The position numbers and the translations under genes are program-made. Positions 1 through 9,744 of a stretch of 64,000 nt of DNA are shown here, one piece after another. The notes beneath the pieces are model-generated. The model had not been told where the DNA came from. It searched no databases and worked only from the letters and a program-made list of their open reading frames with translations. Source of the stretch: Bacillota bacterium (GTDB taxonomy: Bacteria > Bacillota > Clostridia > Lachnospirales > Lachnospiraceae); the NCBI GenBank assembly GCA_023415055.1, contig JAEZLZ010000088.1:4712-68711 (forward strand), in the 5' to 3' direction. Within the stretch, counting starts at the first letter, position 1, and the number at the start of each line of letters is the position of its first letter.

Positions 1-153
1 TGTTCTGATTTATGCACCCTTATAGATGACCTTCGCATATTGTGTTTACAATTTACATCAGCTTCGCAAAAACAATCTTGCCTCACGAAATGATAGAACA
101 AAGCATTCTTTACCAACTTGAGTATTCTTGTGTGGCGCACTCCCATGGTGTAA

Positions 154-297
154 TTAGAACTGGTACTTCATGATCTCGAGGAAGCTGACGAGTTTAGTCA
201 TTGTAACTGGATTGAAACACAACATCTACGTGATTGCGTTGATCTTTTGGAAAGACTCCTACAGGAGGCTGGGATAGACCTTCCTTCAGAGGACTAA
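154..297 (+). other. Short open stretch, possible gene remnant
   Basis: This frame lies between a TAA at 151-153 and a TAA at 295-297. It reads as about 47 residues, charged and helical, ending in LLQEAGIDLPSED, without an ATG start or a clear ribosome binding site. A second short frame (about 91-170, reading MIEQSILYQLEYSC and on) overlaps its beginning in another phase, so the two could be pieces of one frameshifted gene. I do not recognise the family. The rest of 1-435 shows nothing else that I can assign. Confidence 0.2.
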
Positions 298-435
298 ATT
301 ATTACGTAACTATTCAATTGTTTAATATAATTAATAAATTTTTGCTCTACTATCGAAATGATGGTTGGATCAGTCTCCGTGAGGGTTTCTCACCTTCCGT
401 GATACGCATCTAAACGCTCGTGCAAGCAGCGCTTA

Positions 436-635
436 CTAGACAGAAAATACAATATGACACTTACCATACAACATCTTCCTTATATGTTTAAACTTTCTAT
501 CATCAAAAAATGATTTTTCCATCAGATATTTTGCGTAGGATGCTACATATATAAGGATTTACCGTAATTATAATTTGCTTTACCGTCAGTATCAAACTCT
601 ATGATGCCGCAGTGCTCCGCAATATTGAAGCTTAT
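436..635 (-). pseudogene. Frameshifted 3' remnant of an unknown gene
   Basis: Two consecutive minus-strand frames read like one protein. The first (635 down to the TAG at 543-545) ends with ...DTDGKANYNYGKSLYM. The second begins at the same place and continues VASYAKYLMEKSFFDDRK... to a TAG at 436-438. The switch falls on a TATATAT run at about 547-553. Removing one TA unit restores a continuous GKSLYVASYAKYL reading. The upstream part of the gene is missing: a TGA sits just before residue 1, inside the 3' end of the glycosyltransferase gene that begins at 2287. I do not recognise the family. It marks a recombined edge of the polysaccharide locus. Confidence 0.45.
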
Positions 636-2287
636 TCATTCAGAAAAGAAACATATATTAACTTGCTTAGTCCTTCATTATATATAACATCTATATGATA
701 ATTTGCATTTAGAAAAGTCGTCTCAAGAGTATTCATATTAGCGCCATTGGGACCAACTATATATAATTCTTTAGGTAATTTCCCATTATATGCTGCCAGT
801 ATTTTGTTATAACATTCATTTTCGTTCACAGTTCTAATATACACACCCGTTGTTTTTATACTATCTTGAAAATCAGATTTATAATCCAAGTTATGGGTTA
901 AATAAAATTGAAAACCTGAATCAGACCATTCATGTACCAAAGTTTCCTTATTATAACCTTCATTTTCATACCAAGCATTTGCAACTGCTCTGATATCATC
1001 TTTTTCCCAATTCATTTTTATGTATTTGTAATTAGTGAAAACATAAAAGGTACTTAAGCATAATAATGAAAAACTAAAAACGATTTTTAGTGATTTGAGT
1101 ACAATTTTTTTATTCTTCTTATTACCATATAAATTTGAAACAAATTCTAATAAAGAAGACAAAAAATCATATAAAATTATAATAAAACTAATAATCCATA
1201 CTGGTAGAAGAAACAAAGCCCATCTATTTCCAAATCCCGATCCATAGCTTGTATTTGCATAATATCCAAACTTAACCATTAAATAATAAAGAGAAAAAGA
1301 TAAAATATTAGTTATAATAAGTTGTTTGCTAATATAATTCTTACTAAAAATAAATACCAAGCAAATAATACCTACGCTGAAAATCATTGCTATTTTAAGA
1401 AATGATTCATAATGAAAAAGATACCTAAATGTTACATATAGATTCAAAATATAATCATAAAAAAAATTATTAGTAATATCAGTACCGCTAAGACCTTTTA
1501 TTGAACCCTGACTTTTCATTTGCGGTAAAAGAAATAATTTTATTAATGGAATTGCAGCAAAAATAATAGCAAGTAAATAAACTCCAAACGTTTGGGCTAT
1601 ATTTTTTTTGTTTTTTGTCTTAAGAATGTGATATGTTACTGCTAAAGTCATGCCTAATACTATAAAAACTGTACCATACTGGCTATATACTGAAAATACA
1701 CAAAACAATACATACAATATCAAGTTTATTAAACGAAGTTCCGTATCATCAAGTAAGCGTACGAAAAAGTAACATGTCCAAGCTAAAAAGCACATTGCCA
1801 AATTATATTCTGCACATTCTTGAGCATAAAAATAAATCATGAAAGTGAATGAATATAAGATAATACTAACTGTTGCCCAATAATAATTAGCTTTTCGCTT
1901 AACAGTAAAATAAACACCAATGGAACTAATTAGGGTTATAAAAACACCTGCTAATCTAAACCAATATTCAGAATCATTCATTTTTAGCCAAAAATACATC
2001 AATATATTATAGAGTGGGGGCTGATATGTAGATCGAATTCTCTGATACATACTAAAGGTTAATCTGCCGCCAGGAACAGGACCTAGCATATATTTTGAAT
2101 AAAAGAATTCTATACTCTCATCGTACCATAAAGATGAATTCGTTAACTTAAAACTCAAGACTATACCACACAGAATTAAAGTAAATACAAGCATAATTAT
2201 TTGTAAACTTTTACCATATATAATATTTGATATTAAAGGACTGTTCTTTTTCTTAATTTTTAGAAAAGCTTGTGAGATTTTTTTCAT
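632..2287 (-). CDS. GT-C fold membrane glycosyltransferase (PMT/ArnT-like, GT39-type)
   Basis: The product is a 551-residue polytopic membrane protein with about ten or more hydrophobic segments and a soluble C-terminal tail of roughly 120 residues. An acidic motif in the first extracellular loop (SLWYDESIEF, about residues 50-60) matches the catalytic aspartate motif of GT-C enzymes, which use polyprenyl-phosphate sugars as donors. The start has a good ribosome binding site (AAGGTGG, 4 nt before ATG). It is the last intact gene of the polysaccharide locus. It probably adds a side-branch sugar or decorates the polymer on the outer face of the membrane. Donor and acceptor cannot be told from sequence. 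The family call is fairly sure; the role is inferred. Confidence 0.7.
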   Translation of the reverse strand: MKKISQAFLKIKKKNSPLISNIIYGKSLQIIMLVFTLILCGIVLSFKLTNSSLWYDESIEFFYSKYMLGPVPGGRLTFSMYQRIRSTYQPPLYNILMYFWLKMNDSEYWFRLAGVFITLISSIGVYFTVKRKANYYWATVSIILYSFTFMIYFYAQECAEYNLAMCFLAWTCYFFVRLLDDTELRLINLILYVLFCVFSVYSQYGTVFIVLGMTLAVTYHILKTKNKKNIAQTFGVYLLAIIFAAIPLIKLFLLPQMKSQGSIKGLSGTDITNNFFYDYILNLYVTFRYLFHYESFLKIAMIFSVGIICLVFIFSKNYISKQLIITNILSFSLYYLMVKFGYYANTSYGSGFGNRWALFLLPVWIISFIIILYDFLSSLLEFVSNLYGNKKNKKIVLKSLKIVFSFSLLCLSTFYVFTNYKYIKMNWEKDDIRAVANAWYENEGYNKETLVHEWSDSGFQFYLTHNLDYKSDFQDSIKTTGVYIRTVNENECYNKILAAYNGKLPKELYIVGPNGANMNTLETTFLNANYHIDVIYNEGLSKLIYVSFLNE

Positions 2288-2397
2288 ATATCCACCTTAT
2301 AAAGATTATTTATTTATCTTTTGGGTCAAAATAAAATTTAGAACAACATACAGAGATACCGTACGTACCTAATAGCTCGAATTGAGCTTAAGTGATT

Positions 2398-3441
2398 TTA
2401 TAGGCTTTTTCTTATCTCTTTGTCCCAATATTCTTTAATAAATGCAATAAGTACACTAAAAATACCACCTAGAAATGCACCAATTATAGTATTTTGCAAA
2501 TTATTTGAATTCATTTTTCTTGAAGGCGCTACTGGCTGTCCTGCCAAATAAACACTTGATTTAATAACACTGTTTAAATCCGATTCAATAATATCACTTT
2601 TATTAGAATTAAAGTACTTATCAATTATTTCTTCTTCTTGATTCAAATCATTGATATATCCATTGTATAAGTTTATTGTATTCTCTAAAACAATATTTTC
2701 TTGTTCATATGTTATTATATCACTTTCAATTTTTGTATAATTAGGGTTAATAATATCTTCAAGAATGACAAATTTACTAGAATCAGATTTATTATTAATT
2801 CCATTCATCGCCTCTTCTTGGTTTATTGTTTGTGGTGTTACTTCTAATAATTTTTTATTTTCTTCAATTATTTTTTTATTAGTTTCAACTTTTATTTGAT
2901 TACTTTCAACCTCTATAGAAAATTTATCCTGAAAATAAGTTACAATTCTATCTTGGATCATTATATTTAAATATTCGATGTAATTATTAAAAACTAATTC
3001 AGCAAGTTTTTTTGATTCTTCAGATGAATTCGAAGAAATATTAACACTATAAATATTCTGTTCTTCTGCTGAAGCAACATTGTATTTTTTTTGAATACTA
3101 TTTTTTAATATATCAAATGCTTCACTATCGCCATCCATATCCTGAACTGTATTAGTTAGCACATCATTACTAGTAATCAATTCGAAATACTCTTGATTGG
3201 TTGATATTGGTAATTCGTATTCTCCGAATTTGGTAGTTATTTTTTCCGGAAAATTAATTATAAAGTTCAATTGAGTTTGATAAACAGACGGTATGATAAA
3301 TACACTAAATAAGCCAGTTACTATAGTTGTAATTAAAGTTAATGAAATTATCAATATTTTATGTTTCCACAGAAGCAAAACAAGGTACTTAAAATCAATC
3401 TTTTCATATTTGGCATTAATTTCATTTTTATTATTTTCCAT
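2398..3441 (-). CDS. Wzz/CapA-type polysaccharide chain-length regulator
   Basis: The protein has 347 residues with the usual co-polymerase layout. A transmembrane segment lies at about residues 28-52, followed by a long extracytoplasmic region rich in Glu, Asn and Ile with coiled-coil character. A proline-containing motif (PVAPSRKMN, about 300-308) precedes a second transmembrane helix near the C-terminus, and a short basic tail ends the protein. Proteins of this family set the length of polymer made by a Wzy polymerase. In Gram-positives they usually pair with a BY-kinase, but no such kinase or cognate phosphatase is encoded in the window. It sits between rmlA and the GT-C gene in the same direction. 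Confidence 0.8.
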   Translation of the reverse strand: MENNKNEINAKYEKIDFKYLVLLLWKHKILIISLTLITTIVTGLFSVFIIPSVYQTQLNFIINFPEKITTKFGEYELPISTNQEYFELITSNDVLTNTVQDMDGDSEAFDILKNSIQKKYNVASAEEQNIYSVNISSNSSEESKKLAELVFNNYIEYLNIMIQDRIVTYFQDKFSIEVESNQIKVETNKKIIEENKKLLEVTPQTINQEEAMNGINNKSDSSKFVILEDIINPNYTKIESDIITYEQENIVLENTINLYNGYINDLNQEEEIIDKYFNSNKSDIIESDLNSVIKSSVYLAGQPVAPSRKMNSNNLQNTIIGAFLGGIFSVLIAFIKEYWDKEIRKSL

Positions 3442-3578
3442 AGTTATCTCTTATGATTTATTTAAAAGCTAATAATCATAATTACCTTTCTTTTAGATTT
3501 ATAATTGGAAATACTCAGATGATATGAACATTAGAGTTTCCTGGAGTACACTTTCAGTATGTAATATGTTATCAATCA

Positions 3579-4463
3579 TTACTCTAGCCTCTTATTTTCC
3601 TCTTCCACTAAAGACAAAATATATTGACCATAATCTGTCATATATAGGCTATTTCCAATCGCCTTTAGCTGATCTCGACTAATAAATCCTCTTCGCCAAG
3701 CAATTTCTTCTAAACATGCAATATAAAATCCCTGTCGCGATTGGATAGCCTCAACATATTCTGCAGCTTTCAGCATTCCATCCGGGGTCCCTGTATCAAG
3801 CCATGCCATACCTCTTCCCATGAGTACAACGTTGAGTTCATTATCCATTAAATACACTTTATTAATATCTGTAATCTCTATTTCACCGCGTTCTGATGGT
3901 TTTACATTCTTGGCAATTTCTATAACGCGATTATCATAAAAATATAATCCTGGAACGGCGTAATTAGATTTGGGATTTTGAGGTTTCTCTTCGATGGATA
4001 ATACCTTATTATCACTATCAAATTCAACTACTCCAAAAGAACGTGCATCTTTCACCGGATACCCAAAAACTGTTGCCCCTTTTTCAAGTCTACTGGCACG
4101 ATTGAGTATTCTTGTCAAATCTTGACCATAGAAGACATTATCACCAAGTATTAAACATACACTGTCGTTACCGATAAATTCCTGCCCAAGTATGAAGGCA
4201 TCTGCGAGTCCCTTTGGCTTATCTTGTACCTTGTATGTGATTTTAAGTCCCAGTGTTGAACCATCATCAAAGAGTCTTTTATACGCTGGAGTATCCTCTG
4301 GAGTTGAAATGATAAGAATCTCTCTAATACTAGCTAAGATAAGCACTGACAAAGGATAATAAATTAATGGCTTATCATATATTGGAAGTAATTGTTTTGA
4401 AACAGCGTGAGTCATCGGATATAGTCTTGATCCTTTCCCGCCTGCTAAAATAATACCTTTCAT
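3579..4463 (-). CDS. rmlA: Glucose-1-phosphate thymidylyltransferase RmlA
   Basis: This enzyme makes dTDP-glucose from glucose-1-phosphate and dTTP, the first step of dTDP-deoxysugar synthesis. The 294 residues begin [18 protein letters not shown], the nucleotide-binding signature of the family, and keep the [10 protein letters not shown] and GLADAF segments around the active site. I start at 4463 because AGGAGG lies 7 nt upstream; an in-frame start at 4487 would add eight residues with no ribosome binding site. The neighbouring aminotransferase suggests a dTDP-4-amino-4,6-dideoxy sugar. The dehydratase RmlB needed between the two is absent here, as are RmlC and RmlD. Confidence 0.92.
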   Translation of the reverse strand: MKGIILAGGKGSRLYPMTHAVSKQLLPIYDKPLIYYPLSVLILASIREILIISTPEDTPAYKRLFDDGSTLGLKITYKVQDKPKGLADAFILGQEFIGNDSVCLILGDNVFYGQDLTRILNRASRLEKGATVFGYPVKDARSFGVVEFDSDNKVLSIEEKPQNPKSNYAVPGLYFYDNRVIEIAKNVKPSERGEIEITDINKVYLMDNELNVVLMGRGMAWLDTGTPDGMLKAAEYVEAIQSRQGFYIACLEEIAWRRGFISRDQLKAIGNSLYMTDYGQYILSLVEEENKRLE

Positions 4464-4500
4464 TACATACCTCCTTTTTATTACCAATTAGTAACTAAGG

Positions 4501-5598
4501 TTAACTATATAGAATAATATCACATATCCTATCAACTTCCTCTAATGATAAATCAGAATAAAGAGGAAGAGTAAGTACTCTATCAGCAACATATTTTGCT
4601 GTTGGTGTCATTTCAATATCATACATTCCTTTATAACAATTAAAGCTGTTGGTTAATGGATAAAAATATTTACGAGCAAAAATTTTTTGAGCTTTTAATA
4701 ATTCAAAAACTTCATCTCGATTAAGTTTATAGCCATCAAAAACTACAGGAAAATAAGAATAGTTTTTCTTGACACCTATTGGTGTATTACATAATTTAAC
4801 TCCATCTACATTACTTAGTCTGTATACATATCTGTCAACAACATTTTTTCTCTTATCAATTTCATTATCCAGATGGCGAAGGTTGCAAATACCCATTGCA
4901 GCCTGAAATTCATTCATTTTAGCATTACCGCCTACATACTCTACCGTTTCCGGTCCAGTAATACCAAAATTCTTTATATCATACAACAGTTTAGCTAATC
5001 TCTGATCCTTATATGTAACTGCTCCGCCTTCGATTGTATTAAATACCTTTGTAGCATGAAAACTAAACATAGAAGCATCGCCAAAATTTGCAATACTTTC
5101 ACCATCAATAGTTTCTCCAAACGCATGAGCTGCATCATAAATGACCTTCAAGTTATACTTCTTTGCAATTCGTTCAATTTCTTTAACATTACATACATTA
5201 CCATAAACATGCACCGGAACAATTGCTGTTGTTTTTTCTGTAATCAAACTCTCAATCTTATCAACATCAATTGTGTAATCATTCGGATTGATATCGCAAA
5301 AGACCGGTGTTAAGCCATTTCTCACAATAGCATGTGTCGTCGATGCAAATGTAAAGGGAGTTGTAATAACTTCCCCCGACAGATTAAAAACTGTTAAAGC
5401 ACACTCCAATGCAAGATGACCATTTGTAAAAAGTGTAATATTAGGAGTATTTAAATAGTTCAATAAAGCTGCTTCCAATTGTTTATGCTTTATACCCATA
5501 TTAGTCAGCCAATGACTTTCCCATAATTCTTTAATTTCTTCTACATATTCCTCTAAACTGGGCATTGAGGAATTAGTTACAAGAATTGTCTTATCCAT
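4501..5598 (-). CDS. DegT/DnrJ/EryC1/StrS-family sugar aminotransferase
   Basis: This is a PLP-dependent aminotransferase of 365 residues that would transfer an amino group to a nucleotide-linked keto sugar. The PLP lysine lies in FSFHATKVFNTIEGG (about 178-192), and the aspartate of the cofactor pocket in VIYDAAHAFG (about 152-161). Being next to rmlA, it most likely acts on a dTDP-4-keto-6-deoxyhexose (VioA- or FdtB-like), but the regiochemistry and stereochemistry are inferred. It differs clearly from the second DegT enzyme of this locus at 18775-19908, so the polymer probably holds two different amino sugars. A GAGG ribosome binding site precedes the ATG. Confidence 0.82.
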   Translation of the reverse strand: MDKTILVTNSSMPSLEEYVEEIKELWESHWLTNMGIKHKQLEAALLNYLNTPNITLFTNGHLALECALTVFNLSGEVITTPFTFASTTHAIVRNGLTPVFCDINPNDYTIDVDKIESLITEKTTAIVPVHVYGNVCNVKEIERIAKKYNLKVIYDAAHAFGETIDGESIANFGDASMFSFHATKVFNTIEGGAVTYKDQRLAKLLYDIKNFGITGPETVEYVGGNAKMNEFQAAMGICNLRHLDNEIDKRKNVVDRYVYRLSNVDGVKLCNTPIGVKKNYSYFPVVFDGYKLNRDEVFELLKAQKIFARKYFYPLTNSFNCYKGMYDIEMTPTAKYVADRVLTLPLYSDLSLEEVDRICDIILYS

Positions 5599-5724
5599 TA
5601 TTTAACCTCACAATCATCATTTGCAGAAATTTTCTACAACATAAAATCAATACTTAGCCAAGTACTTCAAAATCAGCTACTTTCAAATTTCAGTAATGTT
5701 TGCTATTTTGTGCTATTTCTATAA

Positions 5725-5913
5725 TTATATCATTTTTGATAATACAAGTAATTCATATCCATCCTCAAAAGTATTATTTAAAAGCACTTTTATATATTTT
5801 TCTTGATTAGAAAGAACTTCTTCCATTTTCTCTTGTGATTCAAACTTAAGAACCAGAGTACCTATGGATTCATTTGCTCCTATAAAGTATGTATAAACCA
5901 ATGCATTTATCAA
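5725..5913 (-). pseudogene. C-terminal gene remnant, possibly ATP-grasp protein
   Basis: The stretch reads as 62 residues but has no credible start. The first usable codon is a TTG that directly follows an in-frame TAA, and there is no ribosome binding site. The text (FIGANESIGTLVLKFES, then a Glu/Lys-rich helix) resembles the extreme C-terminus of ATP-grasp ligases that occur in polysaccharide loci, but I recognise this only weakly. It lies between the flippase and aminotransferase genes, so it probably marks a gene lost or replaced by recombination. It could also be a genuine small protein with a TTG start. Confidence 0.35.
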
Positions 5914-6005
5914 TTACTGATAATGATTTATTTCTTTATTTTACAACAATGCTAGTATTTATTAAACTTCACTAGATCACACTATTTGAATCCTCAATAC
6001 TTGCT

Positions 6006-7475
6006 CTATTTACTCTTTTTTCTATCCAATATTTCTATAAAAGTTGTTATTAAATAATTAAGACATTCAAACTTTAATAACCAAGCAAGTAATACATAGA
6101 ATATGGCACCCAATAATACTTGAAGAATTAATGTAAATAGTACTGAAAGCTGTAAGTACTTAACGAAATATATAATTATCCCCATTAATAAAGATAATAC
6201 TATAGATGGTAGAACATCTCTAGTTTGCTCTAATATATGATAGTTTAATAACTTTTTACTTGTTATAAGTAATATAATTACTGCAATATATGAAGTTACA
6301 ATTTCCGCAACTAAAATAGCATAAAGCCCCCACCGAATTGAAACGAATAGGAATAGTACAGTTAAAGTTTTAATTATTATTGAAATAACCAGTGTTACGT
6401 CACTTCTTCCAATCGCATTAATAGCATGTGTGTTAGCAGAAAATGGCCAGGACAAGCATATAACACAAGATAATTGCAAAATCGGTACACTTGCAATCCA
6501 TTTTGGGGTAAGTAAAACGACAATTAAAGGTTTTGCAACAATAAATAATCCAATTAACATAGGTGAAATAACAAAAAAACTTGTTTTAATTGATCTTCTG
6601 AGTATTTCTTTTAATCTTTTTTTATCATTTTGACAATGTGAAAAAGCAGGAAACATAACTGATGCCATAGCTCCATCCGTATTATTCATAAGAAAATATG
6701 GAATGCTTTGTCCTCTACTATAATAGCCTAAAGTTGTTTTACTAAAAAATCTTCCGATAACCAGAGTATGTAAATTCTGGAATAATGTATTAAGTAATGT
6801 TACAAATAATATTTTTGAGCTATAGGAAAATAATTTCTTTAATCGAATAAACGAGAATAATAATTTTGGTTTAAAATCTACTATAAACCACATTATTATT
6901 GTAATAACAATGCTGTAGGCAAGTTGAGATATCACTAAAGCCCAGACTCCATACCCTTGATAAGCCATAATGATTCCAACAAAACCTTGTATGATAATGC
7001 TAAAGATACTACTAATAAAGCTTTTCTTGAATTCTAATTTTCTTGATATAACTGCATACTGAACTGAATTAATTGCACCAAAAAACAAGTTAATTGCTTG
7101 TATCCTTAATACTAAAGTTAATGTTGGTTCAGAGTAAAAGGAAGCTATTATAGGTGTTAAAAAAAATAAAATGATATATATAAATGCAGAAATAACTAAA
7201 TTTATATAAAATACCGTAGAATAATCTGTATCATTTACATCTTTGTTTTGTATTAAGGCAGATGAAAAACCAGTTTGTATAAAAACATTAGATATGAGAA
7301 TAAATACAGTTGTTATTCCAATAATACCGTAATCTTCCGGTAATAATATCCTTGCAAGGATAATCTGAAGTATAAAATTAATCCCTTGTTTTCCAAAGTT
7401 TTCAAGAAACTTCCAAAGCAGTCCAGTTATGACATTTTTCTTTGCATTTGAGCCTTGTCCCGATTCATTTTCCAT
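6006..7475 (-). CDS. Wzx/TuaB-type polysaccharide flippase
   Basis: The 489-residue protein has about 14 hydrophobic segments and the N-terminal pattern of the MOP superfamily (LLWKFLENFGKQGINFILQI, then ARILLPEDYGIIG, about residues 18-53). It resembles WzxC, TuaB and other lipopolysaccharide exporters. Such proteins flip undecaprenyl-linked repeat units to the outer face of the membrane for polymerisation. It is the only flippase in the locus. It starts a few bases after the stop of the upstream GT2 gene, which fits translational coupling, since its own ribosome binding site is weak. Confidence 0.85.
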   Translation of the reverse strand: MENESGQGSNAKKNVITGLLWKFLENFGKQGINFILQIILARILLPEDYGIIGITTVFILISNVFIQTGFSSALIQNKDVNDTDYSTVFYINLVISAFIYIILFFLTPIIASFYSEPTLTLVLRIQAINLFFGAINSVQYAVISRKLEFKKSFISSIFSIIIQGFVGIIMAYQGYGVWALVISQLAYSIVITIIMWFIVDFKPKLLFSFIRLKKLFSYSSKILFVTLLNTLFQNLHTLVIGRFFSKTTLGYYSRGQSIPYFLMNNTDGAMASVMFPAFSHCQNDKKRLKEILRRSIKTSFFVISPMLIGLFIVAKPLIVVLLTPKWIASVPILQLSCVICLSWPFSANTHAINAIGRSDVTLVISIIIKTLTVLFLFVSIRWGLYAILVAEIVTSYIAVIILLITSKKLLNYHILEQTRDVLPSIVLSLLMGIIIYFVKYLQLSVLFTLILQVLLGAIFYVLLAWLLKFECLNYLITTFIEILDRKKSK

Positions 7476-7482
7476 TACCGTT

Positions 7483-8421
7483 TCATTTTTCTCCCAATTT
7501 TTTTCTTATATGTTCGAAGTACATAATAGGTCCATAGAAGAAAAGTAAAATCTTTTCCCTAAATGTCATATCCTTTAAAGTAGAAAATAATAATTTTACT
7601 TTACATTCTCTCAGTGTATGATAGACAATAAAACTATTCCATTTAACATATTCCCTATAAAAATTGTATTTACCATTATAGAATTTGTCTATCGCCCGAA
7701 CTATGGATATATGATCCTGATACATACCATATGTGTCTCTAATCGAGTTATAATTTGATTCTCCAGCTGCATTTCTAACTCTATATGCTCCCCAGCACTC
7801 ATTCAGAATAAAGATATCTCCTACATCAAGAAGTAGTATACAATATGTTAAATCACATACATATTTGCTTACTGTAGCAATATGCCTATATTTATCATTT
7901 GAATTCATAAATACATTTCTAAATAATGTTGCTGTCGCTGAAAATCTTTTTCCTTCTAGAAAATCTTTGATTGATAATGATTTATTTATTAGATAATCAT
8001 CAGGATCGGTCCCTAATAGGATTCCATTAATATCTCTTCTCTCCCTTACATGACTCACACCAATAAACGATGGATTACTTTCAAGAAAATCAACCATTCT
8101 TTGTAATTTTTGGTCACCAATCCAATAATCATCGCCTTCAAGAATAATCAAATATTTTCCATTACATTTCATTACAATATCGTATATATTTTTAGTGGCA
8201 CCAATGTTCTCTTTTCTTAATGTCAGATTTATTTTATCTGGGAACCTTTCTTTATATTCATTAAGGATTTGCTGCGTATTATCTTTTGAACAATCATCAC
8301 CAATTACAATCTCATATCGAAAGCTGGTTTTTTGTATTAATATGCTATCAAGAGCTTGACTTACATATTTAAAATGATTATATGTAATAAAGCATACACT
8401 CACCATAATTTCATTGTTCAT
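7483..8421 (-). CDS. GT2-family glycosyltransferase
   Basis: This is a cytoplasmic inverting glycosyltransferase of the GT-A fold. The N-terminus shows the family signature VSVCFITYNHFKYVSQALDS, followed by the nucleotide-binding aspartates (VIGDDCSKDN, about 40-49) and a metal-binding region (LEGDDYWIG, about 92-100). It probably adds one sugar to the lipid-linked repeat unit. Two adjacent ATGs lie at 8424 and 8421; I chose 8421 because AGGAGG lies 6 nt upstream. The start overlaps the end of the upstream GT4 gene by 11 nt, so the two are translationally coupled. Donor and acceptor are not predictable. Confidence 0.82.
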   Translation of the reverse strand: MNNEIMVSVCFITYNHFKYVSQALDSILIQKTSFRYEIVIGDDCSKDNTQQILNEYKERFPDKINLTLRKENIGATKNIYDIVMKCNGKYLIILEGDDYWIGDQKLQRMVDFLESNPSFIGVSHVRERRDINGILLGTDPDDYLINKSLSIKDFLEGKRFSATATLFRNVFMNSNDKYRHIATVSKYVCDLTYCILLLDVGDIFILNECWGAYRVRNAAGESNYNSIRDTYGMYQDHISIVRAIDKFYNGKYNFYREYVKWNSFIVYHTLRECKVKLLFSTLKDMTFREKILLFFYGPIMYFEHIRKKLGEK

Positions 8422-9703
8422 CATAATCCTCCTGTTCAACGATTCTTTTATAAATGTCGAGTAATGTATTTATATTTTGCTGTTTATTATGCACCTTTAA
8501 TGCATTTTCACGTGCTTTATGAGATAATTGTAAAGTCAGTGACTGATCTGAGAAAAATTGACAAACATAATATGCTAGCATATAAGGGGCATCATGCTGA
8601 TATGTGAACCCATCCTCATTATGATTAATTCTATCAACTACACCACCTACATAGGATGCTATACAAGGCAAACCTAGCATTTTTGCTTCACTCAATGAAT
8701 TTGATTCGTTTTCTATTGTAGAAGCCGAAATATATACATTTGACTGTAAAAACTTCTTACACATCTGTTTTTCGTCTAGCATACCAACAAATTCGATGTG
8801 ATCTTCCAATTTGTAATTTTTAATCATCTTTTTTATATATTTTCCGTAGTATGTCAGATATAATTTATCTTTTATAGTATCTGACTTAGTAAAATTTTTG
8901 CCACTAATAAATAATTTTGTATCAGGGTACCTATTCAATATCAAGGGCATAGCCTCTAAAATGAAATGAAGACCTTTTAGTGGATTTTGAGCCTGACTGA
9001 TAAAAATGGAATGCTTATTGCAATTTTCAATATTCCATTCATGATGATAGAATTCTTCTCTTAATGTTTCATAATTATGATAGTATTGTGCTTTGGGATT
9101 AATCTGTGAAACACAGGCTTTATCCCAGGTAGTTCTACCAATAATATGATCTGCTAATCTTATCGCTTGTATCTCTTTCTTGCCTCTTTTACTGTATAAT
9201 GATTTTAATCCCCTGACATTATCATTCCGTAATAAATTTCTTAGAGTAAAGCCATAAATAGCTTTAAATGGTAGACTAGCCGTGATATGTTTCTCAATTA
9301 TGGATACTAATCCTTGAATTGAAATAACCGCTTTAATTTGCTTTTGACGACAAATATTTATCATAGCCATTGTATGAGCTAGCTCTGTACCATAAATATG
9401 AACTATATCAGGTTTGGAATCGTTTATGATTTCCTGTAATATTTGGTCGAATTCCATTCGTTTATAGTCATAGTCCAGAACCGGCTTAAAAGAATAATAA
9501 TTTACTTTTTCACCTTTTAACTTGACAAAACACTTTTCACCATGATTTGGAAAAGCGATTGAGAGTTCGATACCTTCTTGTTCAGATAGCATTTTTGAAG
9601 AATTAACCAGCCAACCCCCATAAGGAGATGGTTGCTGCTTCATAATTATACTAGCCTCCGGGAGTGGTATATTAATGAGCCATAATATTTTCATGATTAA
9701 CAC
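8411..9703 (-). CDS. GT4-family glycosyltransferase
   Basis: This is a GT-B fold retaining glycosyltransferase of about 430 residues. The C-terminal nucleotide-sugar domain carries the family pattern: FISQAQNPLKGLHFILEAM (about 243-261), and the E-x7-E region in STIENESNSLSEAKMLGLP (about 345-363). A GTG at 9703 or the ATG at 9694 could be the start. An AAGGAGAG motif lies just before the GTG, so spacing does not settle it. The last 11-14 nt overlap the downstream GT2 gene. It is expected to add one residue of the repeat unit. Confidence 0.82.
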   Translation of the reverse strand: MLIMKILWLINIPLPEASIIMKQQPSPYGGWLVNSSKMLSEQEGIELSIAFPNHGEKCFVKLKGEKVNYYSFKPVLDYDYKRMEFDQILQEIINDSKPDIVHIYGTELAHTMAMINICRQKQIKAVISIQGLVSIIEKHITASLPFKAIYGFTLRNLLRNDNVRGLKSLYSKRGKKEIQAIRLADHIIGRTTWDKACVSQINPKAQYYHNYETLREEFYHHEWNIENCNKHSIFISQAQNPLKGLHFILEAMPLILNRYPDTKLFISGKNFTKSDTIKDKLYLTYYGKYIKKMIKNYKLEDHIEFVGMLDEKQMCKKFLQSNVYISASTIENESNSLSEAKMLGLPCIASYVGGVVDRINHNEDGFTYQHDAPYMLAYYVCQFFSDQSLTLQLSHKARENALKVHNKQQNINTLLDIYKRIVEQEDYDEQ

Positions 9704-9744
9704 GCTCTCCTTAATCTCACATTTTTGTAATAGTCTTTACTCAA

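Noticed and set aside
1..631. Insertion sequence at the left edge
   Set aside because: No transposase motif or terminal inverted repeat could be seen; only short broken frames.
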